From Bacillus sp. IITD106 (lineage in GTDB: Bacteria; Bacillota; Bacilli; Bacillales; Bacillaceae_C): a stretch of 53,846 bases of DNA. The position numbers and the translations under genes are program-made. The stretch lies in contig NZ_JAIAZY010000034.1 of assembly GCF_019459225.1 (NCBI RefSeq), forward strand, positions 1 to 53,846. Reading direction: 5' to 3'. The notes below the pieces were generated by a model. The model ran no database searches. It saw only the letters and a program-made list of their open reading frames with translations, and had not been told where the DNA came from. Of this stretch, positions 16,888 through 24,407 are shown piece by piece. The number at the start of each line of letters is the position of its first letter. Within the stretch, counting starts at the first letter, position 1.

Positions 16888-18572
16888 ATTTTAATTCACA
16901 CATCATGAAGGATGCGATGTTGACTCAACAGGACTTGGAATCGGTTTGATAATTTCAATCCACGCAACCATGAAGGATGCGACATAGACTTTTTTGTGTT
17001 GCCTGTGAGCGATATCCTATTTCAATCCACGCACCCATGAAGGATGCGACGATAGTTCTCTTCTAACTGAGACTAATTTTTCTTATTTCAATCCACGCAC
17101 CCATGAAGGATGCGACTTGGAGCAAGATCATTCAATATTTTTTGATATGATTTCAATCCACGCACCCATGAAGGATGCGACTTTGGGGCTTGGTGAAATG
17201 CTAGGGTTTTCATGGATTTCAATCCACGCACCCACGAAGGATGCGACTAATATTTGCGGTGCTTCTTCCTCTAATTGCTGATTTCAATCCACGCACCCAC
17301 GAAGGATGCGACAAGAAAAGAAGTCAGCCGCCGAAAAACGATTGTTATTTCAATCCACGCACCCACGAAGGATGCGACATTACCAGCGAATAAATATACC
17401 GTAACATTGCCAATTTCAATCCACGCACCCACGAAGGATGCGACATCGACCATTTAATTACACATTGGATGTACTAATTTCAATCCACGCACCCACGAAG
17501 GATGCGACCACTAACAAGGATGTACGAAGCTCCTTGGCAGATTTCAATCCACGCACCCACGAAGGATGCGACTTAAGAAATCCGCAATATCCATTTTCTT
17601 GGCTAATTTCAATCCACGCACCCACGAAGGATGCGACGTCATAAAGTCTGTTACAACTAAAATGGAGCAAAAATTTCAATCCACGCACCCACGAAGGATG
17701 CGACCGAGATTCTTGCCGTAGCGAACTTCCGCGGTTGATTTCAATCCACGCACCCACGAAGGATGCGACTATGTTAACCAAACACTAGTTACCACTCATT
17801 ACGGTTGATTTCAATCCACGCACCCACGAAGGATGCGACGTACTCCAGCAACATGTCAGACCTTTACAATTCGTTAATTTCAATCCACGCACCCACGAAG
17901 GATGCGACACTGTATGTCCATAAATCAGCTTCTGGAGTCTTATTTCAATCCACGCACCCACGAAGGATGCGACGTTGGATGTTGAGGATTGTATCAACAT
18001 AGCATACGAAATTTCAATCCACGCACCCACGAAGGATGCGACGTAATTTGGAAAGGGAGTTTAATATTTTGAAGGAATTTCAATCCACGCACCCACGAAG
18101 GATGCGACAGGGAGTAAAGAGCAGGGATAAAAAAGAGTAAAGATTTCAATCCACGCACCCACGAAGGATGCGACCAGATGACCATACATCAATCCAGACG
18201 GCGTTAGCATTTCAATCCACGCACCCACGAAGGATGCGACGCTAGAATCGTTTGTGATGGTGAATGGGGCGTTGCAATTTCAATCCACGCACCCACGAAG
18301 GATGCGACAGACCAGGGCGAGGGCAACGAGCCATCAGGTAATATTTCAATCCACGCACCCACGAAGGATGCGACTTCACAATTCATTAAAATCATTATGG
18401 AATATGTATTTCAATCCACGCACCCACGAAGGATGCGACGGAAGTGACCATCATAGCTGCACGCCCTTCAATGGATTTCAATCCACGCACCCACGAAGGA
18501 TGCGACAAACAAGCGCGGTCAACACGTCAAAGACCAACAGATTTCAATCCACGCACCCACGAAGGATGCGAC
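16888..18572 (-). CRISPR. Type I-C CRISPR array, 25 repeats plus one decayed
   Basis: Twenty-five 32-bp repeats lie between 16952 and 18572, with spacers of 32-38 bp. On the transcribed (minus) strand the repeat starts GTCGCATCC and ends GTGGATTGAAAT, the classic I-C sequence. It folds as a 2-nt flank, a 7-bp stem CGCAUCC/GGGUGCG, a UUCGU loop and an 11-nt handle. Repeats from 17216 onward are identical; the four at 16952-17181 carry UUCAU in the loop, the first with one further change. A shortened, mutated 31-bp copy at 16888-16918 marks the old trailer end. The leader-proximal repeat is at 18541-18572, next to cas2. Confidence 0.98.
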
Positions 18573-18741
18573 AGCGATTTTTGATCAAATAGACCTGATA
18601 AAACAAGGAATTTAGTCAAAAACCACTATTTCCCTTATGAAATTAGGGAATTCAGTTTAAAGAACGATAGTTTTACTTCAATTAATAATAATTTTGAGGT
18701 GCGAATCCCCCAAGTATACTATGTGCACTTTAGATTCGCAC
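18573..18741 (-). promoter_or_regulatory. CRISPR leader
   Basis: This 169-bp AT-rich stretch lies between cas2 and the first repeat, where the leader belongs. On the minus strand TTGAAG (18676-18681) and TAAACT (18654-18659), 16 bp apart, could be a weak promoter. An inverted repeat (TTCCCT / AGGGAA, near 18630-18650) lies between this and the array. No coding potential was seen. Confidence 0.6.
18699..18741. other. Leader stem-loop abutting the cas2 stop
   Basis: A perfect 9-bp inverted repeat (GTGCGAATC / GATTCGCAC) with a 25-nt loop begins immediately after the cas2 stop codon. There is no T run, so it is not a standard terminator. It could stabilise the cas mRNA end or insulate the leader. 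Confidence 0.5.
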
Positions 18742-19032
18742 TCAATAAATTAAAGGACCTTCGATATCAATTGATCCTTTTACTCCGATGTGTTCCACCT
18801 TCGTCTTATAATTATTACCTAATTGATAAAATCTGAGACTGTCCTGTTTTTCGTCAATAATATTTGAAAGTTCTATTTTTAAAGTTGCAAACTGGGTGGC
18901 ATCTACGACACATTCAAACACTGAGTTTTGCACCCGTTGACCATAGTTCTGACACGCTTTTGAAACTTTTCTCAAACGTTTTCTGCCAGCAGCACTTGTT
19001 GTACTTACATCATACGTTATCAATATTAGCAA
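18742..19032 (-). CDS. cas2: CRISPR-associated endonuclease Cas2
   Basis: The 96-residue product from TTG 19032 begins MLILITYDVST and continues KRLRKVSKACQNYGQRVQ and YKTKVEHIG, very close to B. halodurans type I-C Cas2 (also 96 aa). The conserved Asp is in TYDV. A longer frame opens at ATG 19050, but it overlaps cas1 and would add six residues before the universal start. AGGTG upstream supports the TTG. Cas2 forms the integrase core with Cas1. It is the last gene before the leader. Confidence 0.95.
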   Translation of the reverse strand: MLILITYDVSTTSAAGRKRLRKVSKACQNYGQRVQNSVFECVVDATQFATLKIELSNIIDEKQDSLRFYQLGNNYKTKVEHIGVKGSIDIEGPLIY

Positions 19033-19040
19033 AAATACAC

Positions 19041-20072
19041 CTACTTCCATAAGAAAGGTGGATATTCATCTAAGTCATCACGCAAATAACGGGCTAATAA
19101 CAACGCCTGTGCATGTGGTACCAAACCCCAGGTAATCTTTTCACCTAAATAAGGATGAGTTATTTTTTCTTGTTTCTTGTTTTGCCATGCCGCTAAAAAT
19201 TTCTTTCTAGCAGCGTCTGTCATGATTACAGCTCCGTTTTCCTTTTTCAAAAAATCATCTTTATTTACTACTTTCTTATTAATCAATGATAATACAAATT
19301 TATCTGCATAGATTCCACGTAGTTCCTCCATTAGATCCAAAGCCAATGAAACTCTTCCTGGACGATCCCTGTGCAAAAAACCTACATATGCATCCAATCC
19401 CACACCCTCCAATGCAGCAGCTGTATCATTCGCCAGCAATGTATACGCAAATGATAGCATGGCGTTGACATTATCCAATGGTGGCCTTCGAGAACGAAAA
19501 TGAAAGTAAAAGTCTTCTTTTTGTTGTAAAATCATTTGATTAAAAACTTTGTTATAACTGATTGCAGCCTGCCCTTCCCAGCCTCTTAAACTATCTAAGT
19601 CATCGCATTCCCTGACAGCGTGAATAATCGTAGATAACTGCTGGGAAGTTTCTTTAAAACCCGTTACATCAATTCGGAAGGGATAATCCCTTGTCATTCT
19701 TTCAAGGATCCACTTATTATTATAAATCTTTCCAACAATAAAATTACGTGCAATCATCGCTGATTTCGTTTCGTTTTCCGATAGTCGGTACTGCTTCTTT
19801 CTTAATATGACATTTCCTTTGCTTTTTCCTATTACTCTAGCAAGAAATCTCCCACTCATCGTTAAAAAAACGAGTGAAATATTTCGATCGGCACAATACC
19901 CCATTAAAGCTGGACTCGCACCAGTATACCCAAATGAAACAACCGCCTCTAAGTTATGTAGAGGCAATCTCCCTATTTTTTCTTTTTCTTTTGTAAGTAG
20001 AATATTGTCTCCATCTAATGATAAATAAACGTCTGGTTGGGTAATATATAAAGTGTTTAGTAGTTTTTTCAT
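19041..20072 (-). CDS. cas1: CRISPR integrase Cas1 (type I-C)
   Basis: The 343-residue protein has the Cas1 beta-domain and catalytic alpha-domain. The metal ligands fall in RGWEGQAA (Glu), GFLHRDRPGRVSLALDLMEE (His) and the downstream acidic cluster. It inserts new spacers with Cas2. Its ATG overlaps the cas4 stop by four bases, indicating a coupled operon. Confidence 0.97.
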   Translation of the reverse strand: MKKLLNTLYITQPDVYLSLDGDNILLTKEKEKIGRLPLHNLEAVVSFGYTGASPALMGYCADRNISLVFLTMSGRFLARVIGKSKGNVILRKKQYRLSENETKSAMIARNFIVGKIYNNKWILERMTRDYPFRIDVTGFKETSQQLSTIIHAVRECDDLDSLRGWEGQAAISYNKVFNQMILQQKEDFYFHFRSRRPPLDNVNAMLSFAYTLLANDTAAALEGVGLDAYVGFLHRDRPGRVSLALDLMEELRGIYADKFVLSLINKKVVNKDDFLKKENGAVIMTDAARKKFLAAWQNKKQEKITHPYLGEKITWGLVPHAQALLLARYLRDDLDEYPPFLWK

Positions 20073-20728
20073 TCTTTAATTTTCCCTTCGATAAAACTTT
20101 TTACAGACCGTTTATTCATTAAATTCGGCACGCAAATGTGCTGTAGTGAGCAATTTTTGCAGAAGGGACCTGTCTTCACTTTTGGCGTATGATGACGTTT
20201 AAAGTATTCATACATTTCGTTGACAATGAATTTTACCTTATTCCTCATCTCGTCATCAAAAGGCACCTCTACCCTATGTTTTATTTCATTATAAAACATA
20301 TATCCCTTGACAATCTCACAAAGCAGCATTTCTTCTAAACACATTGCCTGGGCGGTTAATTGCAGGATGTCCGAATCATTCTTTTTTGGCTTTCCTCTTT
20401 TATATTCTACTGGATAAGGAGTATACTTTCCTTCCATGCCATTGATTTCTACCCCATTCTTATCAGAGACAAATTCAACGACATCACAAACCCCGGTGAT
20501 TTTTAAGGACCTTGATTTTATCGGCATCGCTCGAACAATAAGTTTATTACCTCGCTTTTCCCTTAAAAATGGCTGATCGGCTTTTTCATGAAGATGGTTT
20601 CCTTCTACTGTTAATACATTTTCTTCCCATTGCTGTTCAATATGGATTAAAGCCCATTGTCTTTTGCAAAATAGAAAATGTTGTATACCAGACAACAATA
20701 AGAAATGATCTTCCTCTTTATAATCCAT
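20069..20728 (-). CDS. cas4: CRISPR-associated exonuclease Cas4
   Basis: The roughly 219-residue protein has Cas4 features: the FCKRQW cysteine near the N-terminus, RecB-type nuclease motifs (HLHEKAD, CDVVEF, PVEYKRGK), and C-terminal cysteines in CKNCSLQHIC that complete the iron-sulfur cluster. Cas4 trims prespacers and selects PAM-bearing ends. I chose ATG 20728 with GAGGT upstream; a TTG at 20740 would add four residues. It overlaps the end of cas7c. Confidence 0.95.
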   Translation of the reverse strand: MDYKEEDHFLLLSGIQHFLFCKRQWALIHIEQQWEENVLTVEGNHLHEKADQPFLREKRGNKLIVRAMPIKSRSLKITGVCDVVEFVSDKNGVEINGMEGKYTPYPVEYKRGKPKKNDSDILQLTAQAMCLEEMLLCEIVKGYMFYNEIKHRVEVPFDDEMRNKVKFIVNEMYEYFKRHHTPKVKTGPFCKNCSLQHICVPNLMNKRSVKSFIEGKIKE

Positions 20729-21584
20729 CCAAGACCTCAACTTTTAATCCTTCTAAATCCTTTAAAGTAATGGTGTAATCCTCAAATTTTTTCGGATCTT
20801 CTACTCTTGATTTAATTTCTAACGACCGATGTACCTTAGCAGAAGAATACTGGCCAAGCTTTGAATTGTGTTTCCACCAATAAACCTTATTTACTTCCAT
20901 ACTTCCATCAGGCCGTGCGGATGATGCATCATTTTCAAATAATGTAACAAGAGATTGTTTTATCTTTTCAGCATCTTCATTACTAAAACCTGTTTTTTCT
21001 GCTAATTGGGTATTAATACTCCCAAAAAAAACATAAACCCCAAAGTCAACACGATGCTTCATTCCCATTGTATCCGAGCCTCTATCCTTACCCGGTTCGG
21101 AATTGACACTCTTTGTAATTTGCATGCTAGTAATATCTATTGGGTCGATACTTGTTGCTGTTTGAATGGACACCGGACCTCTAACTCCGACCGACACACC
21201 TCCACCCTTGGATCCTGATCCTTTAAATGCAAATACTTGTCCAAAACTTCGAACATCAAGCCATTCATTGCAGGCAATTTTAGCAAAAGCATCACTAGAA
21301 CTTTCCTTGGATTTTAATATTTTGTCTAGTTCAGGGTTTGCATCGGCTCGTTCTCTTAAACTGTTAAACTCATCTACTTTTCTGTCATTGGATTGTACAA
21401 AAATTGATTCTCCCATATCGAGCAAACGATTTCGTATTTTTCGCTTTATCGCAACATCAGATATTTCTCCATGTCCATCATAGTTCTGTCTTGGACGATT
21501 TCCATTCAAAGGGTCACCATTTGGATTTGCATTGGTTACAGATAATACAACAGCAAAGTCGATTTTACGATCTAAAATAGTCAT
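20718..21584 (-). CDS. cas7c: Cascade backbone Cas7 (Csd2), type I-C
   Basis: The 288-residue protein opens with DFAVVLSVTNANPNGDPLNG, the Cas7/Csd2 signature, and contains the RRM-like fold expected for the crRNA-binding backbone, plus the glycine-rich loop KGSGSKGGGVSVGVRGPVS. Several copies coat the spacer part of the crRNA. GGGAGAGAGG precedes the ATG. It follows cas8c by 14 bp. Confidence 0.97.
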   Translation of the reverse strand: MTILDRKIDFAVVLSVTNANPNGDPLNGNRPRQNYDGHGEISDVAIKRKIRNRLLDMGESIFVQSNDRKVDEFNSLRERADANPELDKILKSKESSSDAFAKIACNEWLDVRSFGQVFAFKGSGSKGGGVSVGVRGPVSIQTATSIDPIDITSMQITKSVNSEPGKDRGSDTMGMKHRVDFGVYVFFGSINTQLAEKTGFSNEDAEKIKQSLVTLFENDASSARPDGSMEVNKVYWWKHNSKLGQYSSAKVHRSLEIKSRVEDPKKFEDYTITLKDLEGLKVEVLDGL

Positions 21585-21598
21585 TTTCCTCTCTCCCT

Positions 21599-21979
21599 TT
21601 AATTAGTAATTTCTGTAGTTTTCTCAGTATTACCTTTTTTCTGGTATAATTCATGGTGCTGACTATAAAATCCCAATAAATATCTCCCAGATAATGGTCT
21701 ATTATTAAAATCTTCAATATTAATTCTGGAGGCAACTTCATCTATTAAACTAGATAAATATCTTGCTTTTGTCCCTAGGCGAGCTTGATAAGGTTGCAAA
21801 CTTTCCTGGATTGTTTTCCATGTTCTTGCAGGGTGTTTTGAAAAAGAATTCATGTAACGGATTGCATTGGTAGCACGAGTTTCCTCCGACCCCAAGGCCC
21901 GCCTTTCCAACACATCTGCTAGTGCCAACAAGCGGCCAAACAAGTAATCACGGTCATTAATTTCTTTATCTAACGACAC
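21599..21979 (-). CDS. cas11c: Internal small subunit Cas11c within cas8c
   Basis: Inside cas8c, a perfect AAGGAGGG (21987-21994) lies seven bases before an in-frame GTG at 21979. Initiation there gives a 126-residue C-terminal product starting MSLDKEINDRDYLFGRLL. Type I-C systems are known to make the missing Cas11 small subunit this way, from the same C-terminal part of cas8c. The ribosome binding site is stronger than that of many full genes here. Translation itself is inferred. Confidence 0.8.
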   Translation of the reverse strand: MSLDKEINDRDYLFGRLLALADVLERRALGSEETRATNAIRYMNSFSKHPARTWKTIQESLQPYQARLGTKARYLSSLIDEVASRINIEDFNNRPLSGRYLLGFYSQHHELYQKKGNTEKTTEITN

Positions 21980-23485
21980 ACCATATCCCTCCTTTTTATT
22001 GATCAACGCACAAGCAATGCTAAGAGTTTTTTCCCATTCCCATCTTTCCATTGACACTGGATTCGATGCACGCTGAAAAGCACTTTTAACAATGTCCTGT
22101 GGTATTTCTCTTTCATCGACAATGCAAGGCAAAATACGTTCCATTAACCCTTTAATGACTTTATCATTGCCTCTCGGCCCATACGCAGCAAAAGCTATAT
22201 CCTTTGGGGCCGGTGCACCGTAAAACTGGACATATTCACCTTGTTCATCTTTTCTATAACGATGGAGCCATACGCAGGTAGAGTGCCACTTTTTTAACCG
22301 CTCTAAATAATAGTTTTTGTCTAAGTCTCGATAATACAATACTGCCATTCGTCCAGTTGTTGCTGAATCAAGAATTAGAATATTTACATTGGATTTATGT
22401 GACAAATCATTTTTATAACCATCTATGGCTTTTGAAAATTCATTTGCAAACTCTTGCAGAGTATTAGACTTTTTAGCCGTCTTAATTGGGGTGGAACTAA
22501 GAGAAAATGTATCCTCCAATGGGTCCGGCACATATAAATCTTTATTACCCCAGACAAGGAATACTCTTTGATCAATCGTTTTTCCTTGCCTATTAATAAG
22601 CCACTTCAACGCATTATGAGCTTTTTGGGATACGTCGTAGCTGATGCTTGCAACCTCTTTACTTTTATTAAAACGGCCTCTGAACGTGAAGCCGCTTGTA
22701 TCATTTGCTGATATTAGTTTGGCCTTATCAGCGGCATTTCTTATTTTATTGGCATGGCGATCTGTGCTTGGCTCCTTTTTGCCGGTCACAAAACAAAAGT
22801 CCTCTTCGCTTAATAAATCCTTGTAATAACGGATGAAGGAGTCATATATGTCATTATCTTTCCATACATCCCTCAAAATTTTATTCGGCGAGTATACATT
22901 AAAACGGATGAAGGCGCTTTCTTGTCCTCCCGTAACAACTGAGAATATTGGAGGTTTTTCTCCATGTAAACTTTCAAATTTTTTATCCCAGTTCTCGATT
23001 AACTTGCCTTTCGAATCCAAATATATTATTTTGGCTTCTACCAAATCCTGAATTAACCTTTTTTTACTCAAGTATTTATAAATAGCTTTTACTTTTTCAT
23101 TCGAATAGGGAGATTCGGCCCATTCTTTTAATTGGGCTATGTAATAGGAAAAAGGTTCTTCCTTTTTTATTTTCCCTCCGTAAGAAACAAAGTCTCCCGC
23201 CACATAGCTTAATTTGTCGTGCAATGGATAAGGTGCTATTTTAGAGCCGGCACGACTAGCAGATTCTTCCGTACACGGTATTAGAGTGCTGGCATCACTT
23301 TTTTCGATGACAAAAGCTGAATGAAATTCACCATTTTCCGTAATCAAAACTTCAACATGAGCATTTTGTGTCGTGTGGGAAATAGGAAGAAGTGTAAATT
23401 CCTGTTCATTATATTTCTTCTCTATCTCTCCCACTCTATCGACGTTTGATTCATATGTTTTATATAAATTTAATAACCAACTCAC
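21599..23485 (-). CDS. cas8c: Large Cascade subunit Cas8c (Csd1)
   Basis: The 628-residue protein matches Csd1/Cas8c in length, position and motifs. The N-terminal start MSWLLNLYKTYE and the C-terminal RDYLFGRLLALADVLERRAL region are typical. It recognises the PAM and helps recruit Cas3. The start is GTG with AGGGGTG upstream. The last 126 codons contain an internal ribosome binding site and start codon for Cas11c. It lies 4 bp after cas5c. Confidence 0.96.
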   Translation of the reverse strand: MSWLLNLYKTYESNVDRVGEIEKKYNEQEFTLLPISHTTQNAHVEVLITENGEFHSAFVIEKSDASTLIPCTEESASRAGSKIAPYPLHDKLSYVAGDFVSYGGKIKKEEPFSYYIAQLKEWAESPYSNEKVKAIYKYLSKKRLIQDLVEAKIIYLDSKGKLIENWDKKFESLHGEKPPIFSVVTGGQESAFIRFNVYSPNKILRDVWKDNDIYDSFIRYYKDLLSEEDFCFVTGKKEPSTDRHANKIRNAADKAKLISANDTSGFTFRGRFNKSKEVASISYDVSQKAHNALKWLINRQGKTIDQRVFLVWGNKDLYVPDPLEDTFSLSSTPIKTAKKSNTLQEFANEFSKAIDGYKNDLSHKSNVNILILDSATTGRMAVLYYRDLDKNYYLERLKKWHSTCVWLHRYRKDEQGEYVQFYGAPAPKDIAFAAYGPRGNDKVIKGLMERILPCIVDEREIPQDIVKSAFQRASNPVSMERWEWEKTLSIACALINKKEGYGVSLDKEINDRDYLFGRLLALADVLERRALGSEETRATNAIRYMNSFSKHPARTWKTIQESLQPYQARLGTKARYLSSLIDEVASRINIEDFNNRPLSGRYLLGFYSQHHELYQKKGNTEKTTEITN

Positions 23486-23489
23486 CTTT

Positions 23490-24203
23490 TCACCCCTCTC
23501 CTAACATTTTAATAAGTTCATCCGCTGATTGTATGTTTGACTCATCAAAATGTTTCGGCACCATATCAGCAATACTCCGAACTTGAGTGCATTGATCGGG
23601 TCTAATAAATTCAATGACTCCGTTTTTCATAACGGGATTCCATAAGCGAACTTCCATTTGGTTCCTTCCCGTTTCATCAGGGTAATTAATTCCATGGACC
23701 ATTGTTCCGAAATGGATTTCACCCTCATAATCATCGTAATAGCCATCTCCCTCACCAAAACTACAAGGCTCCACGTATCCTTGACATTCTCTCGCCCCAA
23801 GGAAAATATCCCTTCTACCCCCTGCCTTCAAAGAACGAAGAAGAATGTTATGGTGCTTATGCTCATTTCGATCAAATGCCAAGTCCGGGCGATAAGGATT
23901 AAAAATGAAGTGGGCCGAAACTTGATATCTTACATCTCTTAAATACGTGTAGTTCGCAAGCGTATTCCCTCCACCATATTCAATTGGCCGAACACCTTTT
24001 GATTCCATTCGTATAGGATTCATGACACGAACTTTATCAACTATCATTAGAAGAGTAGGTTTCCAATAAATTCCTTCAACTATCCCTTTCAATGCCTGAT
24101 AAGTTGGTATTTGGTAACTTAGTTTTTCTCCACCCATTTTTGTTAATGGATCTGTAAAAAGAGCGTAGTTACCGAAGACCTCGAATTCTATTGAGTTCCT
24201 CAT
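23490..24203 (-). CDS. cas5c: crRNA-processing endonuclease Cas5c (Cas5d)
   Basis: The 237-residue protein has the N-terminal ferredoxin-like fold region ([13 protein letters not shown]) and the residues reported as catalytic in B. halodurans Cas5d at the same numbers: Tyr46, Lys116 and His117 (in NEHKHHNI). In type I-C it replaces Cas6, cutting each repeat below the stem to leave an 11-nt 5' handle. GGAGG precedes the ATG. It is the first gene of the cas5-8-7-4-1-2 operon. Its predicted promoter is next to a site matching the crRNA-like element at 24333. Confidence 0.96.
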   Translation of the reverse strand: MRNSIEFEVFGNYALFTDPLTKMGGEKLSYQIPTYQALKGIVEGIYWKPTLLMIVDKVRVMNPIRMESKGVRPIEYGGGNTLANYTYLRDVRYQVSAHFIFNPYRPDLAFDRNEHKHHNILLRSLKAGGRRDIFLGARECQGYVEPCSFGEGDGYYDDYEGEIHFGTMVHGINYPDETGRNQMEVRLWNPVMKNGVIEFIRPDQCTQVRSIADMVPKHFDESNIQSADELIKMLGEG

Positions 24204-24244
24204 ATGTTCACCTCCTAAAATTTACTAATATCTTAATACCTCCA

Positions 24245-24273
24245 ATTATATCCTCAGTCGGAAACGATTACAA
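24245..24273 (-). promoter_or_regulatory. Predicted promoter of the cas5c operon
   Basis: On the minus strand TTGTAA (24268-24273) and a perfect TATAAT (24245-24250) are separated by 17 bp. The -10 ends 42 bp upstream of the cas5c ATG. No other well-spaced pair stands out in this AT-rich gap, though alternatives exist. Confidence 0.5.
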
Positions 24274-24277
24274 TCAT

Positions 24278-24296
24278 AAATTATATATTATATGAA
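24278..24296 (-). promoter_or_regulatory. PAM-flanked target site of the crRNA-like element
   Basis: On the minus strand, TTC (24294-24296) is followed by ATATAATATATAATTT (24278-24293). This matches the guide-like segment at 24360-24375 at 14 of 16 positions, with mismatches only at positions 6 and 12. A bound Cascade covering about 33 bp would reach about 24261 and lie over the predicted -35 at 24268-24273. Confidence 0.55.
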
Positions 24297-24318
24297 TATT
24301 ATAATTAAATTGTTGTTG

Positions 24319-24327
24319 TGTTATAAT
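24319..24327 (+). promoter_or_regulatory. Extended -10 promoter of the crRNA-like RNA
   Basis: TGTTATAAT on the plus strand is a perfect extended -10 (TG-N-TATAAT). TTATAA at 24299-24304, 17 bp upstream, is a partial -35. Transcription would start about six bases after the -10, at or beside G24333, the first base of the miniature repeat. Confidence 0.7.
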
Positions 24328-24332
24328 TAACT

Positions 24333-24407
24333 GTCGCTTTTATAAGCGTGGATTGAAAAATATATTATATTATTTGAAAACCTATCTGGATGCCATAGAT
24401 AGGTTTT
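24333..24407 (+). ncRNA. crRNA-like putative cas-regulating RNA (CreR-like)
   Basis: The element has three parts. (1) Bases 24333-24359 mimic the CRISPR repeat: the same GU 5' flank, a 5-bp stem CGCUU/AAGCG with loop UUAU replacing the 7-bp stem, then UGGAUUGAAAA, equal to the 11-nt handle of the array crRNAs except for the last base. (2) Bases 24360-24375 are guide-like and match a TTC-flanked site upstream of cas5c. (3) Bases 24377-24407 form an intrinsic terminator. The orientation is opposite to the cas genes and array. Similar RNAs that direct Cascade or Cas12 to repress cas promoters are known in other CRISPR types. Expression, processing and repression are inferred. Confidence 0.75.
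24377..24407. terminator. Bidirectional terminator shared by cas3 and the crRNA-like RNA
   Basis: An 11-bp perfect stem (AAAACCTATCT / AGATAGGTTTT) with a 9-nt loop begins at the cas3 stop codon. On the plus strand it ends in five T, on the minus strand in four. It ends the crRNA-like RNA and separates cas3 from the cas5c operon. Confidence 0.8.

Noticed and set aside
17271-18592. Several overlapping open frames on both strands with repeated peptides such as ISIHAPTKDAT and SHPSWVRGLK
   Set aside because: They are translations of the 32-bp CRISPR repeats and variable spacers, with no ribosome binding sites.
24204-24332. A small toxin gene next to the crRNA-like element, as in CreTA modules
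   Set aside because: Only a seven-codon frame (MIVIVSD) without a ribosome binding site is present. The target lies at the cas5c promoter, so a cas-regulating role fits better.
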